A stretch of DNA of 5,186 bases from JAHJDR01 sp964526915 (GTDB taxonomy: Bacteria > UBA10199 > JADGCS01): contig CAZGMS010000068.1 in NCBI GenBank assembly GCA_964526915.1, forward strand, positions 1 to 5,186, given 5' to 3'. Within the stretch, counting starts at the first letter, position 1. Each line of letters starts with the position of its first letter. The position numbers and the translations under genes were made by a program. This document shows, piece by piece, positions 1-5,186 of the stretch. A model generated the notes under the pieces. That model made no database searches, was not told where the DNA came from, and saw nothing but the letters and a program-made list of their open reading frames with translations.

Positions 1-698
1 ATGAAGAAAAACGTTATTCCCTCTGGGAGCTGTGCGAGGCGTTTGATAACAGAGAAAAAGATGAAGCCAGTCGGGCTTTGGTTGATGCGGCTATCTCAAG
101 CGATCAAGTTCCTTCATCGGTCAAACAAAAAATTGTACGTGCTACGCAGATTCGCCAAGCCGCCGAGGAACAACGTTCGTCGTTTGATTATGCTCCGTAC
201 GAAATGGGCCTCAGATATGATTTGAGCAAAATGACCGATGTGGATCATCGACGTTATCTTGTATTACAAAAACAGATTCTGGAATGCCTGTGTCGCAAGA
301 CAGATATTGTAGACATTAATGTTGGTATCACCACCGATATTGCTCCCGATGGATTGGCGTTTGCGGATCATTGGCGCTCAGGGACTACATATCATTTTTA
401 TCGAGGCTATGGGCTACAGTTTATGGGTGATGCACAGAAACTGAAGATGATTTTAGGCATGCTAAAAGGAGCCCGTCAACAACAGGCGATGAGAGAATTT
501 TTGGCCCCTCTGGTCAGTATCCTTTCGCATGAACTGACGCATGTTTTGAAAGAAAATACAGGTCGCAAGCGTTCCATCACACACGATCCCAAATTCAACT
601 GGGATCATTTTTCTTTCCTCATGAAGCAGGGGCAATATCTGTCCGCAGAGTTTGTGAATGACGTAATTGACGAATTGTCTGCCCAGCCCTTGTCCTGA
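1..698 (+). CDS. C-terminal part of a putative zinc-metallopeptidase-like (HExxH) protein, 5' end outside the window
   Basis: The frame is open from the left edge (first full codon at 3) to a TGA at 696-698, giving 231 visible residues. The 25 codons before the TTG at 78 read as normal charged helical protein (EEKRYSLWELCEAF...), so that TTG is probably internal and the gene starts outside the window. The first visible third is helical and rich in Glu, Lys, Arg and Gln. A more globular part with beta-type segments follows (DINVGITTDIAPDG, then TTYHFYRGYGLQFMG). Near the end comes SILSHELTHVL, with HELTH encoded at 528-542. A further His, 14 residues after the second His of the motif, lies in THDPKF (His codon 582-584) and could be the third zinc ligand, as the HG..F or HD..F His is in SprT/WLM-like families. 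No signal peptide or membrane segment is visible. A peptidase-like domain at the extreme C-terminus suggests the last module of a larger protein. The family is not recognised; proteolytic activity is inferred from the motif only. Confidence 0.72.
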   Translation, partial: EEKRYSLWELCEAFDNREKDEASRALVDAAISSDQVPSSVKQKIVRATQIRQAAEEQRSSFDYAPYEMGLRYDLSKMTDVDHRRYLVLQKQILECLCRKTDIVDINVGITTDIAPDGLAFADHWRSGTTYHFYRGYGLQFMGDAQKLKMILGMLKGARQQQAMREFLAPLVSILSHELTHVLKENTGRKRSITHDPKFNWDHFSFLMKQGQYLSAEFVNDVIDELSAQPLS

Positions 699-714
699 AA
701 TTTGTCCCACACTG

Positions 715-738
715 TCCATTGGAGTCTCCATTGCCGTC
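715..738. repeat. 12-bp imperfect tandem repeat
   Basis: Two adjacent 12-mers, TCCATTGGAGTC (715-726) and TCCATTGCCGTC (727-738), differ at two positions. They lie 17 bp after the stop of the upstream gene. The second copy overlaps the inverted repeat at 722-752, so the repeat and the hairpin may have the same origin. No further copy was found in the window. Function is unknown and it could be chance. Confidence 0.45.
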
Positions 739-752
739 TCAAAATGGGACTC
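722..752. other. Inverted repeat downstream of the metallopeptidase-like gene
   Basis: GAGTC (722-726), a bulged T (727) and CCATT (728-732) pair with AATGG (743-747) and GACTC (748-752). This gives a 10-bp stem with one bulge and a 10-base loop. It lies 24 bp after the stop at 698, where a terminator would be expected. There is no U-run on either side, so it is not a canonical Rho-independent terminator. It could be a 3'-end stability hairpin or a Rho-associated structure. Confidence 0.4.
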
Positions 753-779
753 TTGACCCGCAAACCTTGATACTGATTG

Positions 780-824
780 TATGACGGAGTTACAGAACAC
801 CTAAGGGGGTGTAGAAATGTCATA
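780..824. other. Nested inverted repeat in the intergenic gap
   Basis: An outer 6-bp pair, TATGAC (780-785) with GTCATA (819-824), encloses an inner 5-bp pair, ACACC (797-801) with GGTGT (808-812), around a 6-base loop. The stems are short and separated by an unequal internal loop, so the structure is weak. It sits 60 bp upstream of the TATAAT box of the next gene and could be a protein-binding site or chance. No T-run follows on either strand. Confidence 0.25.
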
Positions 825-861
825 ATAATAACAATAAATTGCATTAATCTTGGAAAAAATG

Positions 862-890
862 AGGCTGTTTTCAAAAATTGGCAGTATAAT
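862..890 (+). promoter_or_regulatory. Putative sigma70-type promoter of the 113-aa orphan gene
   Basis: A perfect -10 box TATAAT lies at 885-890 in AT-rich DNA, about 28 bp before the chosen start codon. That gives a leader of about 20 bases if transcription starts near 897. The hexamer at 17-bp spacing (862-867, AGGCTG) does not resemble TTGACA, and there is no TGn extended -10. The promoter would therefore be weak, activator-dependent or helped by the AT-rich sequence upstream (about 821-860). Confidence 0.45.
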
Positions 891-907
891 TGCATATAGA
901 ACCGTGA

Positions 908-912
908 AAGGA
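908..912 (+). promoter_or_regulatory. Ribosome binding site that favours the ATG at 918
   Basis: AAGGA at 908-912 ends five bases before the ATG at 918, which is ideal spacing. It overlaps the upstream in-frame ATG at 912, so it cannot serve that codon. No other Shine-Dalgarno-like sequence sits before 912. This makes 918 the better start, shortening the protein by two residues. Confidence 0.6.
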
Positions 913-917
913 TGAGT

Positions 918-1259
918 ATGAAAGGGAAACTGCTACAAATCATGCTAAATGAGGAGTCCTTACAGTCCAAATTGGAAAAAGTCGATGAGGAGTTTAAGGA
1001 TTACCTGGATACCCTTTCATTTCGACGCGATCTGGGTGGCGATAAGTTGAAAACCTTCAGTCCCATAGACGCGGTTGAGGATTTTGAACAAGATGGCATT
1101 TTTGCTGTGCGCGAGATCACACGCGAAGAAATGATGGCGCAGGATACCAGTTTTAACAAGCTATTGGCCAATATGCTTCAACAGTGCAAACCGGGTGCCT
1201 TGAGCGACGAAGATGTGAATCAGATTTCGGGCATTAACGGGCGCGAAATGGGTGTGTGA
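918..1259 (+). CDS. Small acidic helical protein of unknown function (113 aa)
   Basis: No family is recognised. The frame from the ATG at 918 to the TGA at 1257-1259 encodes 113 residues; the ATG at 912 would add Met-Ser but lacks a ribosome binding site. Residues 1-36 (MKGKLLQIMLNEESL... to about SFRR) look like an amphipathic, possibly coiled-coil helix. A loop with Gly-Gly and Pro follows (about 39-50), then an acidic stretch DAVEDFEQDG (51-60), a helix REITREEMM (65-73) and a second helix NKLLANMLQQC (80-90). The C-terminus is polar (LSDEDV...). There is one cysteine (Cys90), no signal peptide, no membrane segment and no nucleic-acid-binding motif. The protein is probably soluble and cytoplasmic. 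A promoter and ribosome binding site in the right places, and a composition typical of real protein, support the gene. It ends 68 bp before the EF-hand gene and may share transcripts with it. A partner or chaperone-like role would be speculation. Confidence 0.78.
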   Translation: MKGKLLQIMLNEESLQSKLEKVDEEFKDYLDTLSFRRDLGGDKLKTFSPIDAVEDFEQDGIFAVREITREEMMAQDTSFNKLLANMLQQCKPGALSDEDVNQISGINGREMGV

Positions 1260-1268
1260 TTGTGAGTA

Positions 1269-1297
1269 TTGTCAAGCGGGGGTCAAGAGAGTATACT
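1269..1297 (+). promoter_or_regulatory. Sigma70-type promoter of the EF-hand gene
   Basis: TTGTCA (1269-1274) and TATACT (1292-1297) are separated by exactly 17 bp, and each matches five of six consensus bases. Transcription would start near 1304, giving a leader of about 24 bases. The promoter begins 10 bp after the stop of the 113-aa gene, so the EF-hand gene can be expressed alone as well as by read-through. Confidence 0.68.
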
Positions 1298-1315
1298 ATT
1301 AGCTAACCACGTAAT

Positions 1316-1321
1316 GAGAGG
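1316..1321 (+). promoter_or_regulatory. Ribosome binding site of the EF-hand gene
   Basis: GAGAGG at 1316-1321 lies six bases before the ATG at 1328. This supports that codon as the start. Confidence 0.55.
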
Positions 1322-1327
1322 CAAAAT

Positions 1328-1876
1328 ATGAGTACAGGATCTTTTAGAGTTCCCAATATACCAGAGACAAACCCCGCAGGGATTGCAACCATTTCCCCCA
1401 GCACACCACCGGATGTTGCTTCGCCACAGACGGTTAAGGAAACACCTCAACCCACTTCTGAAGATAGGATGAGCCAGGAATCTCCCAAGGCCCCTGATAG
1501 CGGTATCGTAAAGAACCCGGCTTTGAGCGGGTTGTGGAAGAGCCTTGATGCCAATAAGGACCGACTCGTTTCGCGTGGTGAGGTGGAGACCTTTGCCAAT
1601 GCCAATGGAATCACCCAAAGCGAGGCTACTGAGTTTGTGGAGCAATTAGACTCGGATCGTAGCGATGAAATCGACATCAGGGAATTTGCCGCCATGGATT
1701 TTACGAATGGGCTCATGAATATTTTTATGGACGCGGTCAAGATGAGTGTCGAGCAGGATAACAAACTAGAAAATATGGCCCAGCTGGGCAGATTGTTGAT
1801 AGATATGAATGATGGCGCTTCCGAAAGTGCTTTTGAAACGTCTGCGGGCACGTTTGTAAAAGCGGACGAAAAATAA
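1328..1876 (+). CDS. EF-hand calcium-binding domain protein (182 aa)
   Basis: Residues 1-63 are low-complexity and rich in Pro, Ser and Thr, with no hydrophobic core, so there is no Sec signal peptide or lipobox. A pair of EF-hands follows. Loop 1 at residues 74-85 (DANKDRLVSRGE, DNA 1547-1582) has Asp1, Asn3, Asp5, Ser9 and Glu12. Loop 2 at 108-119 (DSDRSDEIDIRE, DNA 1649-1684) has Asp1, Asp3, Ser5, Asp9 and Glu12. Both have a hydrophobic residue at position 8, and the 34-residue spacing is normal for a paired EF-hand. The usual Gly at position 6 is Arg in loop 1 and Asp in loop 2, which may lower affinity. After the pair comes an amphipathic helical segment (about 124-160) and a polar tail. 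Calcium binding is well supported by sequence. The role (sensor, buffer or partner regulator) is unknown. The start is fixed by a ribosome binding site and promoter. The gene converges on the glucan synthase gene with 31 bp between their stop codons. Confidence 0.88.
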   Translation: MSTGSFRVPNIPETNPAGIATISPSTPPDVASPQTVKETPQPTSEDRMSQESPKAPDSGIVKNPALSGLWKSLDANKDRLVSRGEVETFANANGITQSEATEFVEQLDSDRSDEIDIREFAAMDFTNGLMNIFMDAVKMSVEQDNKLENMAQLGRLLIDMNDGASESAFETSAGTFVKADEK

Positions 1877-1879
1877 TTT

Positions 1880-1892
1880 TTGCTTCAAGCAA
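1880..1892. terminator. Weak hairpin between convergent genes, possible bidirectional terminator
   Basis: TTGCT (1880-1884) pairs with AGCAA (1888-1892) around a 3-base loop, in the 31-bp gap between the two convergent stop codons. On the minus strand the stem is followed by an A/T-rich tract ending in a T-run (complement of 1871-1879). On the plus strand only TCTT follows. The stem is short and the U-tract imperfect, so termination is inferred mainly from location. Confidence 0.3.
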
Positions 1893-1907
1893 TCTTCACA
1901 GAGCACA

Positions 1908-4900
1908 TTACCCCATTCTCACCAGCACCTTGTGTTTTACCAAATTCTTTTCCAGAATGATTTGATTGTAGTGAATACGCTTGCCATCCAATTCAGTCCA
2001 TAAGACACCCGTTGCACAATGATCAGGGTTCTCAACCTGAATTTCGTAAAGGGCTTCACCGTGACGATAACTCATTTGAAACCCGTCCCAAACTTTGGGA
2101 ATGACCGGGCAAAGCTCAAGAGTGTCACCGCAAATTTTTAAGCCCAAACACTCTTCCACCCAAATTCTGTACATCCAAGAAGCGGAACCCGTGTACCAAG
2201 ACCAGCCGCCCATCCCAACACGATCCTTAAGCGCATACACATCGGCGGCCACCACATAAGGTTCCACATTGTAACGCCAAACATCCACAGGTGTCCGAGC
2301 ACATTCAATGGGATTAACGAAACGCAACAATTTTGCCGCGCGATCGCCATCACCACTTTTGGCCAGAGCCATCGCAAACCACAAAGCCGCGTGTGTGTAC
2401 TGGCCACCGTTTTCTCTAACCCCCGGGGGATAACCCTTGATGTACCCAGGTGAAGGGATCGATTCATCAAACGGTGGCGTAAAAAGGAGTGTGAGTCTTC
2501 CATCTTCTTTGACCAGATGTTTCCAAACAGATTCCAAAGCCATTTGCGCGCGATCATTACCGGTTTTGCCACAAAGCCAGGCCCAAGACTGGGGAAGCGA
2601 ATCGATTTTTGCCTCTGTGTTATTGTGGCATCCCAAAAGCGAGCCGTCATCAAACGTAGCCCTGAGATACCATTCGCCGTCCCAGGCAAAATCGTCTACA
2701 TTTTGAATGAGAGTTTCTCTTTCTTGCAGATACGTTTGTGCAAGTTTTGTTTTGTTGACCAGCTCTGCCATTGTGGCCAGGCGCCTCAGCACCTCCGCCA
2801 TAAACCAGGCCAGCCAAACGCTTTCACCTTTCCCCTGAGCTCCCACCCTGTTCATCCCGTCATTCCAGTCTCCCGTGCCCATCAGCGGCAAACCGTGAAC
2901 CCCGTATTTTTGTGCCCGCGTCACAGCGCGTTGACAATGTTCAAAGAGAGTCGCGCTCTCCGATGAAATATTGGGCAGTAAAAAAAGTTCCAGTTGCTGA
3001 CTTTCCAATTCGGGTGCCGAGATGAAAGGAACGGATTCGTTGAGAATGCCCCGATCACCTGTGACCTGAACGTATTGCCAAACAACGTAAGGTAACCACA
3101 AAAGATCGTCTGAAATGCGTGATCTGATTCCGGAACCTATAGGGGGGTGCCACCAGTGTTGCACATCACCTTCGTTGAACTGATGACTGGCAGAAAGCAA
3201 AATGTGTTGACGGGCCAGTTTTGGTTGCATGTACAGCAGTGCCATCACGTCCTGCAATTGATCGCGAAACCCAAAAGCCCCGCCCGATTGGTAAAAAGCC
3301 GAACGGCCCCAAATGCGACACGAAAGTGTTTGATACAACAGCCAGCGGTTGATCAAAAGATTTGTGGACAATTCAGGTGTTTGAACTTGAATGGTGTTTA
3401 AGTTCTGATCCCACCAATTTTTTGTCTGAGTGAAGGATTTTTCAAAAGCGTGCTTCCTGCGATAATTTAATACCAACGTGTGTGCTGAGGCAACAGAAGG
3501 TGTTTGGCCCAGCAAACAAACCAGCTCGGTCTGTTCACCCGGTGCGAGCTGCACGATGACCTGCAATGCCGCACAGGGATCCAGTCCTGCTCCGGTTCTT
3601 TGGGGAAGACGCATGCGCTCAAGAGCCCGGGGATTTTTTAAAGAACGGTTTCTTCCCAGAAAAGCGGTGCGATCACCGGTGTAAGATTCAACGGGACCGT
3701 TCAAGGCCGCAAAGGCCACACACTTCGGGTAATCGGGATTGTAGCTGTTGCTGGCGATCAACATCTGAAGTTCATCATCCCAATCAGTCACCACATGCAT
3801 TTGCGATGCCTCTCTGTTTTCTCCCAGGGTCCACTCCACATAGTATGTGAGTGAGATTTTGCGTGGACGACCAGAATCGTTTACCAGTTTTAACCTTTGC
3901 AGTTTCAGGGGTTCGCCGCCTTGATCATTCACCGGCACAAAAACCGTGAGTTCTTGATTCAGCCCGTGACTGTTGTGTTCAAACAACGAATAACCCGCCC
4001 CGTGTTTTGCCCGGTAGGCGGTTTTTTCACGAATCGGTGATGCTGTGGGTGTCCAATAAGCATCTGTGTCTTCGTCGCGAATGTAAATTGCCTCACACGG
4101 GGGATCGAGAACAGGATCGTTGGACCACGCCGTTAGCCTGTTGCGCTGACTGTTGCCCTGCCACGTAAAACCGGCACCCGTTTCGCTGACGACGGTTCCA
4201 AAATTTGGGTTGGCTATCACGTTCACCCAAGGTGCTGGCGTATGAAGATCAGGACCCAGATAGATGGCGTATTCGCGCCCATCCTGTGTAAAACCACCCA
4301 GACTGTTGAAGTAATTCAGTTCCAAAAATGGCAAGACTGCTGATGGGTCGCGAGGCGCCTGCTTCCGCACCAATAATTTGGGAGGCTCTTGTGTTGCTGG
4401 TTCCATACCCATTTGCTGTGGCAAAGTGCCGCGAGCCGCGATCATCACCACGTGTGAGACGGCCCGCAAAAGGATCAAATCTTCGGCAGGGATCAGTTCT
4501 GCACTGCGCAAATAAACGCCGCCGGATTGTTCTGTGCCGGTAATTGTGGCATACGCCGGGATCAGACGTTCCAGCTTTTCGCGCAGGGGCTGTTCGTAGC
4601 CCGGGCCCTCTTCGTTGATGATAATCAAATCGGTCTTGAGTCCGTGCCTGCGCCAGTAATTGTGCGCCTGCAAAATCTGCCGAACGAAACCCAGGTCCCT
4701 GGCCTCGCTGATGATGACGAGAGCCATGGGAAGATCCCCCGAAATCCCGTAAGCCCACAAGCCTGATTGGCCCTTGCGATTTTCCAGAATGCGTTTAACC
4801 GATGAACGCAAAAGGAGATTGGGAAAAATGAGATGGCTGGCCAATTGCTGGAAGCGACGCGCTTCATCGGCCTGGATCCGCAACAACCTCAATTCGACTT

Positions 4901-5186
4901 GGGCAGACGCCCACACCAGATCCATCGCGTGTTCAATGGTATGAGGGGAACTGTATTTTCTGATGAGGGTCAAAACCTGGGCGCGCGACGGGGCAACAGC
5001 CAAGACCAGAGAAATTTGAATGCGCTGACCTGGCTCCAAAACAAGATTTTCGCGCAAACTCAAGACGGGATCCAAAACGTACCCTTGGGAATTGTTAAGC
5101 TTCTGCTGGGCTCCCATGGGATTTGCAAGCGTCCGTCCGCGACCAATGAATTGGCGACGATCCGTTTCAAACTCCCCCCTGCCTTC
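1908..5186 (-). CDS. ndvB: Cyclic beta-1,2-glucan synthase (NdvB/ChvB type), C-terminal part with GH94 domain, 5' end outside the window
   Basis: The frame is open from the right edge to a TAA at 1908-1910, giving 1092 residues. The ATG at 5117 is internal: the 23 codons before it read FETDRRQFIGRGRTLANP, a stretch typical of this family. NdvB proteins are inner-membrane enzymes of about 2,800 residues. A GT84 domain polymerises glucose from UDP-glucose, and a C-terminal GH94 domain trims chains by phosphorolysis to set ring size. Numbering from the ATG at 5117: residues 118-130 hold the family hallmark GQSGLWAYGISGD; about 255-540 is a beta-sandwich domain; about 580-985 is the (alpha/alpha)6 catalytic domain; about 990-1069 is a C-terminal beta domain. 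Active-site signatures are present: RDQLQD (618-623), GDWNDG (749-754, Asp753 as likely general acid, codon 2859-2861), ENGGQYTH (902-909, phosphate-binding His909) and WYTGSASW (974-981, phosphate-binding Thr976-Gly977). No frameshift is seen. A stand-alone beta-1,2-oligoglucan phosphorylase is less likely because the frame and the NdvB-type linker run past the edge. Confidence 0.92.
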   Translation of the reverse strand, partial: EGRGEFETDRRQFIGRGRTLANPMGAQQKLNNSQGYVLDPVLSLRENLVLEPGQRIQISLVLAVAPSRAQVLTLIRKYSSPHTIEHAMDLVWASAQVELRLLRIQADEARRFQQLASHLIFPNLLLRSSVKRILENRKGQSGLWAYGISGDLPMALVIISEARDLGFVRQILQAHNYWRRHGLKTDLIIINEEGPGYEQPLREKLERLIPAYATITGTEQSGGVYLRSAELIPAEDLILLRAVSHVVMIAARGTLPQQMGMEPATQEPPKLLVRKQAPRDPSAVLPFLELNYFNSLGGFTQDGREYAIYLGPDLHTPAPWVNVIANPNFGTVVSETGAGFTWQGNSQRNRLTAWSNDPVLDPPCEAIYIRDEDTDAYWTPTASPIREKTAYRAKHGAGYSLFEHNSHGLNQELTVFVPVNDQGGEPLKLQRLKLVNDSGRPRKISLTYYVEWTLGENREASQMHVVTDWDDELQMLIASNSYNPDYPKCVAFAALNGPVESYTGDRTAFLGRNRSLKNPRALERMRLPQRTGAGLDPCAALQVIVQLAPGEQTELVCLLGQTPSVASAHTLVLNYRRKHAFEKSFTQTKNWWDQNLNTIQVQTPELSTNLLINRWLLYQTLSCRIWGRSAFYQSGGAFGFRDQLQDVMALLYMQPKLARQHILLSASHQFNEGDVQHWWHPPIGSGIRSRISDDLLWLPYVVWQYVQVTGDRGILNESVPFISAPELESQQLELFLLPNISSESATLFEHCQRAVTRAQKYGVHGLPLMGTGDWNDGMNRVGAQGKGESVWLAWFMAEVLRRLATMAELVNKTKLAQTYLQERETLIQNVDDFAWDGEWYLRATFDDGSLLGCHNNTEAKIDSLPQSWAWLCGKTGNDRAQMALESVWKHLVKEDGRLTLLFTPPFDESIPSPGYIKGYPPGVRENGGQYTHAALWFAMALAKSGDGDRAAKLLRFVNPIECARTPVDVWRYNVEPYVVAADVYALKDRVGMGGWSWYTGSASWMYRIWVEECLGLKICGDTLELCPVIPKVWDGFQMSYRHGEALYEIQVENPDHCATGVLWTELDGKRIHYNQIILEKNLVKHKVLVRMG

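Noticed and set aside
1..225. Plus-strand 74-codon frame starting at the ATG at position 1
   Set aside because: It overlaps the metallopeptidase-like frame in another phase, is rich in Arg and Lys with no domain-like pattern, and ends abruptly. The frame starting at codon 3 is the one that continues into recognisable protein.
753..796. TTGACC (753-758) or TTGATA (767-772) as the -35 box of an extra promoter
   Set aside because: No acceptable -10 hexamer lies 16-18 bp downstream of either, and no gene starts nearby.
462..970. Two overlapping minus-strand frames (462-800 and 605-970)
   Set aside because: They lie antisense to the end of the upstream gene and the non-coding gap. Their Cys/Phe/Ser-rich composition is typical of chance frames, and no ribosome binding site or promoter was evident.
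1283..1851. Minus-strand frames antisense to the EF-hand gene
   Set aside because: The plus strand carries a clear EF-hand pair with promoter and ribosome binding site. The antisense frames show no motif and cover the same DNA.
2138..2689. 183-codon minus-strand frame within the glucan synthase gene, and other long frames there on both strands (for example 2517-2966 plus, 4249-4758 minus)
   Set aside because: All are contained in the continuous NdvB coding frame, which has conserved motifs throughout; these are shadow frames.

Overview
The window looks like ordinary chromosomal DNA from a Gram-negative bacterium of moderate base composition. It has three genes on the plus strand (1-1876) facing one very large gene on the minus strand (1908-5186). 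There is no sign of an insertion sequence, phage, CRISPR array, tRNA or rRNA. The best-identified gene is the C-terminal part of a cyclic beta-1,2-glucan synthase of the NdvB/ChvB type, an inner-membrane enzyme that makes periplasmic glucans. This fits a Gram-negative envelope, but the family is too widespread to name a phylum. A deltaproteobacterial-type or uncultivated lineage is possible; that is a guess.

Left side, plus strand: the window opens inside a gene whose reading frame is already open at the left edge and ends at 698. Its visible 231 residues end with an HExxH (HELTH) zinc-metallopeptidase-like motif close to the C-terminus. A 219-bp non-coding gap follows. Its first half holds a 12-bp imperfect tandem repeat and two small inverted repeats. 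Its second half is AT-rich and carries a perfect TATAAT box. Next comes a 113-residue acidic, helical orphan protein (918-1259), whose start is best placed six bases downstream of the first in-frame ATG because of the ribosome binding site. A short gap with a good sigma70-type promoter (TTGTCA, 17 bp, TATACT) leads to a 182-residue protein (1328-1876). That protein has two canonical EF-hand calcium-binding loops behind a Pro/Ser/Thr-rich N-terminal segment and has no signal peptide.

Right side, minus strand: 1908-5186 is one uninterrupted frame that runs off the right edge, giving 1092 visible residues. It contains the linker between modules, the second beta-sandwich and a complete GH94 phosphorylase domain with its key active-site residues. 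The ATG at 5117 is internal and is not the start. The glycosyltransferase (GT84) part, and any cyclising domain, would lie beyond 5186.

How the genes work together: the convergent arrangement, with 31 bp between stop codons, gives no reason to link the glucan synthase to the small plus-strand genes. The orphan and EF-hand genes each appear to have a promoter but are close enough for read-through from one to the other. No previously undescribed multi-gene system is evident. The unassigned 113-aa protein, the non-secreted EF-hand protein and the C-terminal HExxH domain are the parts most worth following up.
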